From assembly GCF_000152965.1 (NCBI RefSeq), contig NZ_CH902583.1:2824694-2888693 (forward strand): a stretch of DNA of 64,000 nucleotides. Reading direction: 5' to 3'. The stretch comes from Roseobacter sp. MED193. GTDB lineage: Bacteria > Pseudomonadota > Alphaproteobacteria > Rhodobacterales > Rhodobacteraceae. The notes under the pieces are model-generated. The model saw only the letters and a program-made list of their open reading frames with translations, searched no databases and had not been told where the DNA came from. Every line of letters begins with the position of its first letter. The stretch's first letter is position 1. A program made the translations under genes and the position numbers. This document shows, one piece after another, positions 1-10,025 of the stretch.

Positions 1-723
1 TCGCCGCGCCTGCGCGAAGCGGACCGGGCTCGTTTTGTCAAACTGGGACGCGAGCTTGCGCGGTCGGCCTTTGAACATGTAGAGCGTAAGTCCACGGACA
101 AGACTCTGGAAACGGCGGCGCGGGCCCTGCGGATCAGCTCGGTTAATGAGCTGCTGGCCCGCCTGGGCGCGGCAGAAATCACCGCGCATGATGTCGTGCA
201 GGCGGTCTATCCCGAACTCACCTCACAAGAGGGAGATGTGATCTCCCCTCGGCGGGCGGTGATTGGTCTGGAAACAGGGCAGAGTTTTGAACGCGCCCCC
301 TGTTGTCAGCCGCTGCCAGGTGAGCGGATCATCGGTATCACCTATCGCGGCCGCGGGGTTGTGGTGCATGCCGCCGACTGTGATCGTCTGGGCGAGTTTG
401 AGGATCAGCCCGAACGATGGGTCGATGTGCATTGGCACAGCGGCACCCATCCGGCGGTCTACGGTGTAACCCTGGGCTTGACCATCGGCAATGACGCAGG
501 CGTGCTGGGACGAATTTGCACATTGATTGGTGAGAAAAAGGCCAATATCTCCGACCTTGAATTCTCGGATCGGAAACCAGACTTTTACCGGCTGATGATA
601 AATGTTGAACTCAGGGATGTGGAACAGCTGCATTCGCTGATGCTAACGTTGGAGGCCGAAAGCGATGTCGCGGAAGTTGCGCGGTTCCGGGAAAAGCCGG
701 AGAATCGTCTGGCTGCGGGCTGA
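1..723 (+). CDS. RelA/SpoT-family (p)ppGpp synthetase/hydrolase, 3' end
   Basis: The reading frame is open from base 1, so only the C-terminal 240 residues are visible; the HD hydrolase and synthetase domains lie outside. What is seen is the conserved-cysteine region (CCQPLPGERIIG, then HAADCDRL) and a C-terminal ACT domain (NDAGVLGRICTLIGEKKANI). These are the regulatory parts of long RelA/SpoT homologues, which make and break the stringent-response alarmone. Most alphaproteobacteria carry one bifunctional enzyme (Rsh); that this is the same one is inferred. A DUF2062 gene follows 32 bases later on the same strand. Confidence 0.9.
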   Translation, partial: SPRLREADRARFVKLGRELARSAFEHVERKSTDKTLETAARALRISSVNELLARLGAAEITAHDVVQAVYPELTSQEGDVISPRRAVIGLETGQSFERAPCCQPLPGERIIGITYRGRGVVVHAADCDRLGEFEDQPERWVDVHWHSGTHPAVYGVTLGLTIGNDAGVLGRICTLIGEKKANISDLEFSDRKPDFYRLMINVELRDVEQLHSLMLTLEAESDVAEVARFREKPENRLAAG

Positions 724-755
724 GGCTCGGTTAAAACGAGGAAGGACGCAGGGCT

Positions 756-1463
756 TTGGTATTCAGGCGCCGTGATAGACGCCCGCTTCATCGCGCGGTT
801 GCGGATTTCATCTGGCCCCGTGGGGGCTGGAGACGGGCGTTTTTATACGTAAAGCACCGGGTGCGCCGTCTGCCTGATTCGCCGGAACGTATCGCACGGG
901 GGGTCTGGGCCGGCGTTTTCACCACCTTCACACCGTTTTACGCGATGCATTTCATCGTTGCGGCACTGATCGCACGGCTGATGAATGGCAATATCCTGGC
1001 CGCTCTGAGCGGAACGTTTTTTGGCAACCCGCTGACCTATGTGCCCATTGGCGTTGCGGCTCTGCAAACAGGTCATTGGATGCTTGGCACCGAATATGAG
1101 GAAGTCGACAAAACCCTCGTCGGTAAGTTCCTGGATGCAGGCAAGGATCTAAAAGATAATCTTATGGCCTTGTTTCGCGATCGACCTGCAGATTGGGACG
1201 GGTTGGATCGGTTCTATGATGAAGTATTTTTCCCCTATCTGGTAGGGGGGGTCATTCCTGGCGTCATCACGGCGACCATCTGCTACTTGATTAGCCTGCC
1301 AGTAATTCGCGCCTATCAGCAGCACCGCCGCTCACGTATTAAGGCCAAGTTTGAGGCTATCAAAAAACGTGCCGAGATGGAGGCCGCCGGGATCACTCCA
1401 GTCGTGGAACCGGCAAAGCCCAAGCCCAAGCTGTCGCTGTCGCGGGTGCGCAAGGCGAAATAG
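756..1463 (+). CDS. DUF2062 domain membrane protein
   Basis: 235 residues from a TTG start, chosen because GAGGAAGGA sits about ten bases upstream. The pattern FLYVKHRVRRLPDSPERIARGVWAGVFTTFTPFYAMHF (start near residue 28, split here only for reading) is the DUF2062 core: a basic region leading into a hydrophobic segment. A second hydrophobic stretch follows near residue 80 with GNPLTY, and a third near residues 165-185. The tail is rich in Lys, Arg and Pro and probably cytoplasmic. Function is unknown. It lies between the Rsh gene and pdxJ on the same strand. Confidence 0.75.
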   Translation: MVFRRRDRRPLHRAVADFIWPRGGWRRAFLYVKHRVRRLPDSPERIARGVWAGVFTTFTPFYAMHFIVAALIARLMNGNILAALSGTFFGNPLTYVPIGVAALQTGHWMLGTEYEEVDKTLVGKFLDAGKDLKDNLMALFRDRPADWDGLDRFYDEVFFPYLVGGVIPGVITATICYLISLPVIRAYQQHRRSRIKAKFEAIKKRAEMEAAGITPVVEPAKPKPKLSLSRVRKAK

Positions 1464-1549
1464 GTTGCTTACTCTGATCGCGGGGGGTTGCCCTTGGCGG
1501 TGCGGGGTCTAATCTCAGCGCAACAGATAGTGATTTCAGGACAAATGAC

Positions 1550-2299
1550 ATGGCTCACAACGCGTTGCGCTTGGGTGTGAATATCGACCACGTGGCCACG
1601 GTGCGAAATGCTCGCGGCGGTGATAATCCGGATCCGGTTCGGGCCGCCGTACTCGCACAAAACGCCGGTGCAGATGGGATTACCGCTCACCTGCGCGAAG
1701 ATCGCCGCCACATTGTTGATGCCGATATTGACGGCTTGATGGCAGCACTGCGTATTCCGCTGAATTTCGAGATGGCTGCGACCGAGGAAATGCAGGCGAT
1801 TGCCCTGCGTCATAAGCCCCATGCGGTCTGCCTGGTGCCGGAAAAGCGTGAAGAACGTACCACCGAGGGTGGCCTCGACGTGGCGGGCAATGACAATGCG
1901 CTGGCCGACTATATCGCTCCATTGCGCGCGGCGGGCAGTCGGGTGTCGATGTTCATTGGCGCCGAGAAATCACAGGTTGAGGCCAGCCATCGCATTGGCG
2001 CTCCGGTGATTGAGCTACACGCAGGGGCCTATGCGGACGCCTGGGCCGAAGGGCGCTGGGAAGAACGCGACGCGGAGCTGGCAAAGATCACCGAAATGGC
2101 AACCTTTGCCCATGGGTTGGGATTGGAGGTCCATGTTGGCCATGGTCTGACCTATGAAAGCGTCGGTCCGATTGCAGCGCTGCCAGAGGTCAAGGAGTTG
2201 AATATTGGTCATTTCCTGATGGGAGAGGCGATGTTTGTTGGACTGCCAGCCGCCCTGGCCGAGATGCGCCGCCAAATGGATCTGGCGCGGCAAGGGTAA
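1550..2299 (+). CDS. pdxJ: Pyridoxine 5'-phosphate synthase PdxJ
   Basis: 249 residues, full length for PdxJ. The enzyme condenses 1-deoxyxylulose 5-phosphate with 3-amino-2-oxopropyl phosphate, the last ring-forming step of DXP-dependent vitamin B6 synthesis, in the cytoplasm. Family motifs are [17 protein letters not shown] at the N terminus, [10 protein letters not shown] near residue 45 (His and Arg of the active site) and [13 protein letters not shown] near residue 190 (phosphate-binding glycine loop). It opens a same-strand run with a small secreted protein, acpS and lepB, with gaps of only a few to about 80 bases. Confidence 0.97.
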   Translation: MAHNALRLGVNIDHVATVRNARGGDNPDPVRAAVLAQNAGADGITAHLREDRRHIVDADIDGLMAALRIPLNFEMAATEEMQAIALRHKPHAVCLVPEKREERTTEGGLDVAGNDNALADYIAPLRAAGSRVSMFIGAEKSQVEASHRIGAPVIELHAGAYADAWAEGRWEERDAELAKITEMATFAHGLGLEVHVGHGLTYESVGPIAALPEVKELNIGHFLMGEAMFVGLPAALAEMRRQMDLARQG

Positions 2300-2305
2300 C
2301 CGAAC

Positions 2306-2824
2306 ATGGCGAAATTCGTCCCGTTTCTTGGCATCTGCACTGCCACCTCTTTCTTGGGGCTGTCCGTTGCAGGCGCACAAACGATTGAAAGCTGTGACTG
2401 GGTGGCTTCTGCTGCCAATCTGGTGGAGCCCTGGGCCGAAACCACGCGAACCTATGGGGATGGCGCGGTGCGCATTGCGCTGCTGGATACTGGCGGCGAG
2501 CCCGCCTGCTGTTCTAGCCATCTGCTCATCTTGTCGCCGGACCCTGAGTATGGTCAAGCCTGCAACATCCTGTCGGATCAGCCGGGAACAGGGTTTCGCC
2601 AAGTCTTTCTGGAGCAGAGCGACAGTGGCTATGATCCTAGCCAGGGCTTGTTGCTTACCATTCCCGTTGGTCGGTTAGACCCAGACACCGGTGGTGTGGA
2701 TGCGGCAAGCATTGAATCTGTGGAGATACGGATCAATCAGGCTTCTGGTGAATTGAGGATTGAGACAGGTGGCGCCAGCCCGGCGACCAGCCCCGGCGTA
2801 AAGAATTCGGATGCAAAGAAATAG
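2306..2824 (+). CDS. Hypothetical secreted protein between pdxJ and acpS
   Basis: 172 residues starting seven bases after pdxJ. An N-terminal signal peptide (about residues 1-24, ending SVAGAQ) predicts export. The mature part holds a Cys pair (PACCSS) and further single Cys residues that could form disulfides in the periplasm, then a Ser/Ala/Gly/Pro-rich polar tail. I recognise no enzyme motif. The tight spacing suggests cotranscription with pdxJ and acpS, but nothing in the sequence ties it to either pathway. Confidence 0.7.
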   Translation: MAKFVPFLGICTATSFLGLSVAGAQTIESCDWVASAANLVEPWAETTRTYGDGAVRIALLDTGGEPACCSSHLLILSPDPEYGQACNILSDQPGTGFRQVFLEQSDSGYDPSQGLLLTIPVGRLDPDTGGVDAASIESVEIRINQASGELRIETGGASPATSPGVKNSDAKK

Positions 2825-2902
2825 CAGTCTTTGCAAAGCTCTTTTGCTGGGGTGCCTCCCTGCTTGGCGGCATGGCTTCCTCACGTTTGTGAAAGGCTCC
2901 TC

Positions 2903-3358
2903 ATGATCCTCGGCATCGGAACTGATCTGGCCAATATCGAACGCATTCAGGGAACACTGGATCGCTTTGGTGACCGGTTCCGTAACCGGGTTTTTACAGA
3001 GGTGGAGCAGCGCAAGGCAGAGCGGCGACGGGATGTGGCCGGGACCTATGCCAAGCGCTGGGCCGCCAAGGAGGCCTGCTCCAAGGCCCTGGGCACCGGG
3101 CTACGCATGGGGATTGCTTGGAAAGACATGGCCGTGAGCAATCTGCGCACCGGGCAACCGGTGATGCATGTCACAGGCTGGGCTGCCGAGCGCCTGGCTA
3201 GCATGACACCACCGGGTCATGAAGCGATTATTCACGTGACCCTGACCGATGATCACCCCTGGGCGCAGGCCTTTGTGGTCATTGAGGCCCGGCCAATTTT
3301 GGCTCAGTCTGAGGCGCATTCTCAGGATCAGGCGATTGAAACCACTGGTGAAGCTTGA
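2903..3358 (+). CDS. acpS: Holo-[acyl-carrier-protein] synthase AcpS
   Basis: 151 residues from the ATG at 2903. A longer in-frame start at 2831 would add 24 residues absent from the family. AcpS moves 4'-phosphopantetheine from CoA onto apo-ACP to activate fatty-acid synthesis. The two signatures are present: [15 protein letters not shown] at the start (Mg-binding Asp) and [16 protein letters not shown] near residue 55 (catalytic Glu and Lys). The C-terminal 20 or so residues are polar and probably unstructured. lepB follows after 61 bases. Confidence 0.95.
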   Translation: MILGIGTDLANIERIQGTLDRFGDRFRNRVFTEVEQRKAERRRDVAGTYAKRWAAKEACSKALGTGLRMGIAWKDMAVSNLRTGQPVMHVTGWAAERLASMTPPGHEAIIHVTLTDDHPWAQAFVVIEARPILAQSEAHSQDQAIETTGEA

Positions 3359-3419
3359 CTCAGGCCTCTCACGCCCTCATGTAGCGCCGGACCCTTTAAT
3401 TTATACCCCGGAGAGCCTG

Positions 3420-4256
3420 ATGACGGCAAAACCCACGGCCGGCCAATCGATCCTCGAAACGGTAAAGACCATTGTTTATGCCCTTTTGATCGCAGGGGTC
3501 TTCCGGACCCTGTTTTTCCAACCCTTCTGGATCCCTTCGGGCTCGATGAAGGAGACGCTGCTCATTGGCGATTTCCTCTTCGTCAACAAGATGGCCTATG
3601 GCTATTCCTATGCCTCTTGCCCCAGCGTACGCATTGGGGCCATTGGCTTGAATATTGATGCTGAAGACATCTGTGGCTTCCTGGACAGTGAAAACGCGCG
3701 CTTTCTCGGCTCTGAGCCTGAGCGCGGCGATGTTGTTGTGTTCCGTCATCCCGTGACAGGCACCGATTTCATCAAGCGCCTGATCGGTCTGCCAGGTGAC
3801 AAGATCCAAGTTAAGAATGGGGTTTTGATCATCAACGGCGAAGCCGTAGGTTTGGAAGATGCCGGCAACTTCGAAGAAGCTATGGCGCCACAAGGTCCAC
3901 AGGGCTCCCGTCCACGCTGTGAAAATGCACCTGTTGGCCTAGGGGGCGCCTGTCTCAAGTCCCGCCAAATCGAGACGCTTCCGGGGGGCACCCAACACGT
4001 GATCCTCAATATTGGCGACCAGTCGGCAGATCACACCGGTGTTTATCAGGTGCCAGAGGGGCATTTCTTCTTTATGGGGGATAACCGTGATAACTCCAGC
4101 GATAGCCGCCTGCCGCAGACCGCAGGTGGTGTAGGATTTGTGCCGCTGGAAAACCTGATTGGCCGCGCAGACCGGATCATGTTCTCTTCCGCCGGACGGT
4201 CGATGCTGTTCTTCTGGACCTGGCGTTCGGATCGTTACTTCAAGGGGATCGAGTGA
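3420..4256 (+). CDS. lepB: Signal peptidase I LepB
   Basis: 278 residues from the ATG at 3420; an upstream extension from 3249 overlaps acpS and lacks family similarity. LepB removes signal peptides from Sec and Tat substrates at the outer face of the inner membrane. One N-terminal membrane anchor (residues about 13-32) precedes the catalytic Ser box [14 protein letters not shown]. The Lys general base lies in [11 protein letters not shown], and box E ([11 protein letters not shown]) is intact. Cys-containing inserts in the middle (CPSVRIG, EDICGFL, RPRCENA, GACLKSR) resemble those of other alphaproteobacterial enzymes. The stop overlaps the rnc start (GTGA). Confidence 0.97.
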   Translation: MTAKPTAGQSILETVKTIVYALLIAGVFRTLFFQPFWIPSGSMKETLLIGDFLFVNKMAYGYSYASCPSVRIGAIGLNIDAEDICGFLDSENARFLGSEPERGDVVVFRHPVTGTDFIKRLIGLPGDKIQVKNGVLIINGEAVGLEDAGNFEEAMAPQGPQGSRPRCENAPVGLGGACLKSRQIETLPGGTQHVILNIGDQSADHTGVYQVPEGHFFFMGDNRDNSSDSRLPQTAGGVGFVPLENLIGRADRIMFSSAGRSMLFFWTWRSDRYFKGIE

Positions 4257-4939
4257 AACTATCCAAAGAAATGCGCATCTTTGAACAACGAATCGGGCAC
4301 CAGTTTGTCCGGCCAGAACTCTTGGTGCGCGCCTTGACCCATCCCTCGGTCTCCTCGCCAAATCGCAAGGACAATCAGCGCCTGGAATTTCTGGGCGACA
4401 GGGTGCTTGGTTTGGTGATGGCAACAGCCCTGTTGGATCACGACAAAGACGCTAGCGAAGGCCAGCTGGCGCCGCGCTTCAATGCGCTGGTGCGTAAGGA
4501 GGCCTGCGCAGATGTGGCGCGCGAGATCGAGCTGGGGGAGGTGTTGAAACTGGGTCGCTCCGAAATGATGTCTGGGGGGCGTCGTAAACTGGCCCTGTTG
4601 GGCGACGGCATGGAGGCGGTGATCGCCGCTGTCTACAAGGACGCCGGTTTTGAGGTGGCTCAGGCGATGATCCTGCGGCTTTGGGGCGCGCGGATTCATC
4701 AGGTCGAAGCCGATGCCCGTGACCCAAAAACCGCCTTGCAGGAATACGTACAGGCCCGGCGCCAAAACCCACCTGCCTATGTGCAAGTGGCACGTACAGG
4801 CCCGGATCACCAACCTATCTTTACCATTGCCGTTCGGCTGGAAGACGGCACCGAAGAGCGCGCGACTGCGGGTTCAAAACGTCTCGCCGAACAGGCCGCA
4901 GCCAAGGCGCTCTTGGCACGTTTGGAGCAAACATCATGA
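4253..4939 (+). CDS. rnc: Ribonuclease III
   Basis: 228 residues, GTG start overlapping the lepB stop, which implies translational coupling. RNase III cleaves double-stranded RNA in rRNA and mRNA maturation. The signature [15 protein letters not shown] carries catalytic Glu and Asp, and [18 protein letters not shown] carries the second acidic pair. A double-stranded RNA-binding domain starts at [13 protein letters not shown] (about residue 157) and ends with [15 protein letters not shown]. The ATGA overlap with era repeats the coupling pattern; rnc-era is a long-conserved pair. Confidence 0.97.
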   Translation: MKLSKEMRIFEQRIGHQFVRPELLVRALTHPSVSSPNRKDNQRLEFLGDRVLGLVMATALLDHDKDASEGQLAPRFNALVRKEACADVAREIELGEVLKLGRSEMMSGGRRKLALLGDGMEAVIAAVYKDAGFEVAQAMILRLWGARIHQVEADARDPKTALQEYVQARRQNPPAYVQVARTGPDHQPIFTIAVRLEDGTEERATAGSKRLAEQAAAKALLARLEQTS

Positions 4940-5841
4940 CTACACGCGCCGGTTTTGTCGCCCTGATCGGAGAACCCAACGCGGGTAAATCGACCCTGCT
5001 GAATCGCATGGTTGGGGCCAAGGTCTCTATCGTTACCCATAAGGTCCAGACCACGCGCGCCCGGGTGCGTGGTGTGGCGATGGAAGGCGAAAGCCAGATC
5101 GTTTTTGTCGACACGCCAGGCCTGTTTCAGCCGCGGCGCCGCCTGGACCGCGCCATGGTGGCAGCTGCCTGGGGTGGCGCGGCGGATGCCGAAATTGTCC
5201 TCCTGCTGGTTGAGGCGCACCGCGGCATCACGGAAGGCGTGGAACGCATTCTTGAGGGGCTCGCGGATGTGGCCCAGGGCCGAACCGTTGGCCTGGTGAT
5301 CAATAAGATCGACCGCGTACAATCCGAGGTCCTGCTTGGCCTCACCAAGGACCTCAATGAGCGCTTTGACTTTGCCGAGACCTTTCTGATTTCTGCGGAA
5401 CGCGGCCATGGGGTTGATGATCTGCGCAGCTGGCTGGCCCAGGAACTCCCCGAAGGTCCCTGGCTCTACCCGGAAGACCAGATCGCTGATCTGCCGATGC
5501 GGATGATCGCGGCAGAAATCACCCGTGAAAAACTGACGTTGCGGCTGCATCAGGAATTGCCCTACCAGATGACGGTCGAGACCGAAAACTGGGAAGAGCG
5601 CAAAGATGGCTCCGCCAAGATCGACCAGGTGATCTATGTGGTCCGCGATGGCCACAAGGGCATCGTGTTGGGCAAACGCGGCGAAACAATCAAATCCGTT
5701 TCGCAGTCCTCCCGCGAAGAACTGACTGAATTCCTGGGCCGCAAGGTGCATCTCTTCCTGCAGGTCAAAGTGCGCCCCAACTGGCTGGAAGAGGCCGAAC
5801 GGTATTCCGAAATGGGCCTTGATTTCAAAGACGGAAATTGA
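4936..5841 (+). CDS. era: GTPase Era
   Basis: 301 residues. Era binds the 3' end of 16S rRNA and acts in 30S subunit maturation. All G motifs are visible: GEPNAGKST (G1), DTPGLF (G3), NKIDRV (G4) and an SAERGHG-type G5. The C-terminal KH RNA-binding domain is seen at [19 protein letters not shown], about residues 230-250. Its start codon overlaps the rnc stop by four bases, linking it to RNase III in both regulation and rRNA processing. Confidence 0.97.
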   Translation: MTTRAGFVALIGEPNAGKSTLLNRMVGAKVSIVTHKVQTTRARVRGVAMEGESQIVFVDTPGLFQPRRRLDRAMVAAAWGGAADAEIVLLLVEAHRGITEGVERILEGLADVAQGRTVGLVINKIDRVQSEVLLGLTKDLNERFDFAETFLISAERGHGVDDLRSWLAQELPEGPWLYPEDQIADLPMRMIAAEITREKLTLRLHQELPYQMTVETENWEERKDGSAKIDQVIYVVRDGHKGIVLGKRGETIKSVSQSSREELTEFLGRKVHLFLQVKVRPNWLEEAERYSEMGLDFKDGN

Positions 5842-5876
5842 TCGTGATCTGGGTGGCCCCGCCGCCGCCCAGTTTT

Positions 5877-5905
5877 CATTTGGCCGTAAATATCCCCGCC
5901 GGAGG
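5877..5905 (-). repeat. Dispersed intergenic element, copy 1 (reverse)
   Basis: Read on the minus strand this stretch is CCTCCGGCGGGGATATTT followed by ACGGCCAAATG. Two further copies in the window share the frame CTCCGG, A/TATTT, GG and AAAGATG/AAATG, at 34326-34352 and 59991-60023. All three lie just outside coding sequence. Function unknown; see findings. Confidence 0.5.
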
Positions 5906-5962
5906 TATCCAGACCCTGCCGTATACTCCGCGCCTAGCAGCTCAGCCCCAGATAGAGACCCC

Positions 5963-6292
5963 ATGACCCGTTTGACCGCCCGCTTCTGGGTAGATGCCTA
6001 TCTTGCCCGCCTGCGCTTTCAGGATATCCCGGCTTTTGTCACCTCCCATGGTGATGACACCGCAGGGGCGGTTCTGGTTAAACTGAATACGCTGGATGGC
6101 CAGGCCCAGAGCTTTCACCGCTCCTATGACCTGATGAGTGGAATGCGCAAATGGATCGAACATGCCAGTGGCGCTGAGGCGGATGTGGATGCTGCCATTC
6201 GCCGCCAGCAGGAGTTCGACCCGGATCTTTGGGTCATCGAAGTCGAAGACCGTCAGGGCCACCATCTGCTGGATGAACCAGGGTTGGAATGA
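5963..6292 (+). CDS. DUF1491 family protein
   Basis: 109 residues from the ATG at 5963; an extension to 5819 would overlap era and the intergenic repeat, so it was rejected. The N terminus MTRLTARFWVDAYLARL and the WIEHA, RRQQEFDPDLWVIEVED and GRHHLLD-like (GHHLLDEPGLE) motifs match the small DUF1491 family of alphaproteobacteria. The fold and function are not known. No signal peptide or membrane segment. It lies between era and recO in the order typical of Rhodobacterales. Confidence 0.8.
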   Translation: MTRLTARFWVDAYLARLRFQDIPAFVTSHGDDTAGAVLVKLNTLDGQAQSFHRSYDLMSGMRKWIEHASGAEADVDAAIRRQQEFDPDLWVIEVEDRQGHHLLDEPGLE

Positions 6293-6405
6293 CCTGAGCC
6301 ATACCAGGCAACTCGCTCTGATGAGTACCTTTAAGGGGACTTGCCGCGCTTGCCTTATTGGGGTCTGATGCTTGCGACTGGAGTGTGCAATCATGGGGAT
6401 AAGCA

Positions 6406-7140
6406 ATGGAATGGCGTGATCATGGCATTCTGTTGACCCGGCGGCGCCACGGTGAAGGGGCTGCGATCATTGATGTTTTCACGGAACACCACGGCCGCCA
6501 CGCCGGTATTGTACATGGCGGTGCCAGTCGCAAAAAGGCGCCAGTTCTACAGCCCGGCGCGCAACTGGATCTGTTGTGGCGGGCCAGATTGCAGGAACAC
6601 CTGGGCAGCTATCAGGCCGAACCCCTGCGCAGTCGCGCAGCTGCGGCGCTCTCTGGGCGTTTGGCGCTGGCGGGGCTGAATGCGGTGACTGGCCTGTTGG
6701 GGTTCTGCCTGCCAGAACGGGCAGCCTACCCGGATCTTTATAAGCAGTCTGAGCAGTTACTGGATTTACTGGAGCAGGAGGAAATCTGGCCTTTGGCATA
6801 TCTGCGCTGGGAAATGGCCCTGCTCGCAGCAATGGGCTTTGGCCTCGACCTGAGCGCCTGCGCGGTTTCCGGGAGCAACGAGGATCTGGCCTATATTTCG
6901 CCAAAGACGGGGCGCGCGGTGTCCCGACAAGAAGCGGGGCAATGGGTCAACCGCCTGTTGCCGCTGCCCCCGGTTTTACGCGGGTTGGGGGAGGCACCAG
7001 ATCACGAGGTGGCCGAGGGGTTGCGGACAACCGGGTTCTTTCTGTCGGAACGTCTGGCGCCCAATCTGGGTAACCAGCCCCTGCCAGAGGCACGTGGACG
7101 ATTCATAGATGCTTTCATGCGTCGTTTGCCGGACAGCTGA
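6406..7140 (+). CDS. recO: DNA repair protein RecO
   Basis: 244 residues, the usual length. RecO works with RecR in loading RecA on SSB-coated single-stranded DNA (RecF pathway). The N-terminal OB fold begins [20 protein letters not shown] and runs to about residue 80, including the HAGIVHGG element. The C-terminal helical half includes [19 protein letters not shown], the region that carries a zinc ribbon in some homologues; only isolated cysteines remain here, so zinc binding is unlikely. Start chosen at the ATG at 6406, which leaves about 110 bases after the DUF1491 gene. Confidence 0.92.
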   Translation: MEWRDHGILLTRRRHGEGAAIIDVFTEHHGRHAGIVHGGASRKKAPVLQPGAQLDLLWRARLQEHLGSYQAEPLRSRAAAALSGRLALAGLNAVTGLLGFCLPERAAYPDLYKQSEQLLDLLEQEEIWPLAYLRWEMALLAAMGFGLDLSACAVSGSNEDLAYISPKTGRAVSRQEAGQWVNRLLPLPPVLRGLGEAPDHEVAEGLRTTGFFLSERLAPNLGNQPLPEARGRFIDAFMRRLPDS

Positions 7141-7199
7141 GCCCAAACACTCGGTGATTGGGTACATGGCCAAGGCTTTGCTATGGGCGCAGAGAGAAC

Positions 7200-7925
7200 C
7201 TAATCCGCTTGGACCGCATCGGCCTCGATCTTGATCAGATCTGCAATATGGGTGCCGATCGCGTGGCTGCCTTTGATCGAGGGGTGGATCATGTCCAGCC
7301 CGTGAAAACTGCGGTCGCCATGGGGAACAAGATCTGCAAGGGACAGAAAGAAGACGCCGTCATCCAGTTGCGCCATCCGGGCGGCGCGCCGGTCCAGCTC
7401 TTCGCCTTCATCCTTGCAGTATTCAATCGGAGACCCCCGTCCTGGGCTACGTAGATAGCCCGTATAGATCACCTTGGCGCCTCGGCTGCGCAGCTGGTTC
7501 ACCAGATCTGGAATGGCGCCGCTGCTGCCATCCTCCGAGGTAAGCCGGTCCATTTTCCGCCGACAGGCCGTGCAACCACAGCCAAGCCACAGATCATTGC
7601 CGCCCCCGTTCAGCACCACCCAATCCCAACGCATCCTCTTGGGCAGCTGTTTGGGAATGCTCAGCCCTGCCGCCCCGCTGATCGGCAAACGATAGATCAT
7701 CCGCGCACCGATCACGGATCTGTCTGTCACCTCAACCTCGAGATGTTTCTCCATAACGTCTGATATGGCCCGAGAAGAGGCCCTGTTCCAGGCCAGGAGA
7801 GAATCACCCATGACCAGAATCTGCCCCTCAGCATGGGTATTGGCGACCCGCTCGCCACAGCCGGACAGGGCAAGCAATGTGCCGAAGATACAGAAAAGTC
7901 GTGACAGGAGGTGTGGCATGAACAT
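7200..7925 (-). CDS. SGNH/GDSL-type hydrolase, probable lipoprotein
   Basis: About 241 residues. The start is uncertain (ATG at 7925 or 7919; a longer frame runs to 7985). I prefer 7925 because it gives a clean lipoprotein signal ending LLALSGCGERV. SGNH blocks are present: VMGDSLLAWN (nucleophile Ser), NGGGNDLW (block III) and DMIHPSIKGSHA (catalytic Asp-His). Such enzymes hydrolyse esters of lipids or sugars; the substrate here cannot be read. A CxC-x-x-C cluster (GCGCTACRRK) in the middle is unusual and could be a disulfide or metal site. It converges with recO, with no terminator between them. Confidence 0.8.
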   Translation of the reverse strand: MFMPHLLSRLFCIFGTLLALSGCGERVANTHAEGQILVMGDSLLAWNRASSRAISDVMEKHLEVEVTDRSVIGARMIYRLPISGAAGLSIPKQLPKRMRWDWVVLNGGGNDLWLGCGCTACRRKMDRLTSEDGSSGAIPDLVNQLRSRGAKVIYTGYLRSPGRGSPIEYCKDEGEELDRRAARMAQLDDGVFFLSLADLVPHGDRSFHGLDMIHPSIKGSHAIGTHIADLIKIEADAVQAD

Positions 7926-8080
7926 GGGGCTAACTTGGGTTGGACGTGAAACAGATAAAGCAATCAGAGCGAGTGCATTAACCAATAATTAGCAGCACCG
8001 TAGGGGGTAAGGCAAAGCCGAGGCAATTGTGAGGCAAGGAGGTCGATTGCAGGACCAATAGGCGAGGCCTGAAATCAAAA

Positions 8081-8103
8081 ATGCCCGACCAATGGTCGGG
8101 CAT
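8081..8103 (-). terminator. Rho-independent terminator of the acyl-CoA dehydrogenase gene
   Basis: A perfect 10-bp stem, atgcccgacc / ggtcgggcat, with a three-base loop. Read on the minus strand it is followed by five Ts. It sits about 80 bases beyond the stop codon of the gene at 8181-9866. Confidence 0.85.
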
Positions 8104-8180
8104 TCGTCGGCCTGGTGGAAGTAGTGGTCAGCCCAAGACAACAGGGCAAACCATCAGAACATGTCCGGCCAACTGGAGGG

Positions 8181-9866
8181 TTAGGCCAGCAGGCGGCGGG
8201 CAATAACCTGCGCTTGAATTTCCGCAGCCCCTTCAAAGATATTCAGGATCCGCGCATCGCACAGCACGCGAGAGATCTTATATTCCAGAGCAAAGCCATT
8301 GCCGCCATGGATCTGCAAACCGTTGTCGGCCGCCGCCCAGGCGACACGCGCGCCCAGCAACTTGGCCATGCCAGCCTCCAGGTCACAGCGATGGCCGTGG
8401 TCCTTCTCCCAGGCAGAGAAATAGGTGAGCTGACGCGCCACCATGATCTCAACCGCCATCATCGCCAGCTTGCCGGAAACGCGGGGGAAGTTGATCAGGC
8501 TTTTGCCAAACTGTTTGCGATCCTGGGCGTATTGCATGGAGATATCCAAGGCTGATTGCGCCACGCCAACAGCGCGCGCGGCGGTCTGGATGCGGGCGCT
8601 CTCAAAGGTCTCCATCAGCTGTTTAAAGCCTTTGCCCTCTGCTCCGCCCAGCAGGTTTGCCTGTTTTACTGCAAAACCGTCAAAGCCCAGCTCGTATTCC
8701 TTCATGCCGCGATACCCCAAAACCTCGATCTCGCCGCCGGTCATGCCGGGGGTTGGGAAAGGTGCCTCATCGGTACCGGGGGTCTTTTCTGCCAGGAACA
8801 TCGACAGGCCACGGTGATCAGTGGTTTCGGGATCGGTGCGTGCCAGCAGGGTCATTACATGGGTGCGGGCGGCATGGGTGATCCAGGTCTTGTTGCCTGT
8901 GATCTCATAATCGCCGGTTTCGGTCTTCACCGCACGGGTGCGCAGCGCGCCAAGGTCGGAGCCGGTGTTTGGTTCGGTGAACACAGCCGTGGGCAGGATC
9001 TCGGCGCTGGCGATCTTTGGCAGCCACTGCTCTTTTTGGTCATCCGTGCCACCACAGAGAATCAGCTCAGCGGCGATTTCCGACCGGGTGGCGAGAGAGC
9101 CGACACCGATGTAGCCACGCGACAGTTCTTCGGAGACCACGACCATCGAGGCCTTAGAGAGGCCAAAACCGCCAAACTCTTCTGGGATGGTGAGGCCAAA
9201 GACACCCATTTCAGCCAGCTCTTCGATGACCTCCATTGGGATCAGCTCATCTTTCAAGTGCCAGTCATGGGCATGGGGCTCTACCTTTTCCATGGCATAG
9301 CGGCGGAATTGATCGCGAATCATTTCCAGTTCTTCTTCCAGGCCAGAGGTGCCAAACATGGTGGCGCCGGCCTGTTCCTGCATCAGCTCCGCCAGACGGG
9401 TGCGGGCCGCTTGCGTATTACCGCCTTCGGTGAGATGCACTACGGCGTCTGTCCGCAGTGCTGTCAGCACCTCCTGCCCAAGGCCTAGGTCCTGCAGGCG
9501 CAGGATTTCACCCTGGTTCATCTGGATGCCGCCCTGAACCTGCGCCAGATATTCGCCAAAGGCGATCTGGTGGATCAGTTGCTCCATCTCATGAAAGGCG
9601 CCATCGCTTTGCAGCTTTTCGGCCCATTGCTGCATCTGGCGTAGCGCGTAGACATAGGTCGCAAGCCAGGAAAGCCCATGGGCGGCGGTCTGGTTCTCTT
9701 CGATCAGCTGGCCAGAAACGCGGTCCTCTTTGCTCACAGTTGCGCGCACGGCGATTCGTGCGGCTTCCAAAGTGGCCTCAAGCGGGGCCATCGTCGCGGC
9801 GGTGAGCCTCAGCAGTTCTGGGAGCACAATCGGTTTCATTTGCAGGTCCTGTCCGTCATGAGCCAT
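8181..9866 (-). CDS. mcd: Acyl-CoA dehydrogenase, probable (2S)-methylsuccinyl-CoA dehydrogenase
   Basis: 561 residues from the ATG at 9866, which has AAGGAC upstream on the minus strand; the longer open frame reaches into the neighbouring promoter. The C-terminal 390 or so residues are a complete acyl-CoA dehydrogenase: FTEPNTGSDLG, the FAD/substrate loop KTWITHAART, ARDRKQFG-like QDRKQFGKSL, LQIHGGNGF and the catalytic Glu in NIFEGAAEIQ. The extra N-terminal region of about 165 residues (GLSWLATYVYALRQM) is the trait of methylsuccinyl-CoA dehydrogenases of the ethylmalonyl-CoA pathway, which oxidise (2S)-methylsuccinyl-CoA to mesaconyl-CoA and pass electrons to ETF. Mcd is inferred from length and layout; another long-form acyl-CoA dehydrogenase is possible. 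Monocistronic, with its own terminator. Confidence 0.8.
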   Translation of the reverse strand: MAHDGQDLQMKPIVLPELLRLTAATMAPLEATLEAARIAVRATVSKEDRVSGQLIEENQTAAHGLSWLATYVYALRQMQQWAEKLQSDGAFHEMEQLIHQIAFGEYLAQVQGGIQMNQGEILRLQDLGLGQEVLTALRTDAVVHLTEGGNTQAARTRLAELMQEQAGATMFGTSGLEEELEMIRDQFRRYAMEKVEPHAHDWHLKDELIPMEVIEELAEMGVFGLTIPEEFGGFGLSKASMVVVSEELSRGYIGVGSLATRSEIAAELILCGGTDDQKEQWLPKIASAEILPTAVFTEPNTGSDLGALRTRAVKTETGDYEITGNKTWITHAARTHVMTLLARTDPETTDHRGLSMFLAEKTPGTDEAPFPTPGMTGGEIEVLGYRGMKEYELGFDGFAVKQANLLGGAEGKGFKQLMETFESARIQTAARAVGVAQSALDISMQYAQDRKQFGKSLINFPRVSGKLAMMAVEIMVARQLTYFSAWEKDHGHRCDLEAGMAKLLGARVAWAAADNGLQIHGGNGFALEYKISRVLCDARILNIFEGAAEIQAQVIARRLLA

Positions 9867-10025
9867 TGAATCACGTCCTTCTGTGGTCGCTTGGTGGTAA
9901 ATCACTTTGCAGGTGCAGCGCAACAAAAATACGCCGCACTGCGGCAATATGATAAAAAGTTGCGTGACGGAAGTTTGCGTCCGGTCGTGGTTCTCACTGC
10001 ACGAATGGGGTGATAGGTCAGGGCT

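Noticed and set aside
7978-7992. TTAA-N7-TTAG, a near match to a CtrA site upstream of the GDSL gene
   Set aside because: One mismatch and a single copy; too weak without experimental support.
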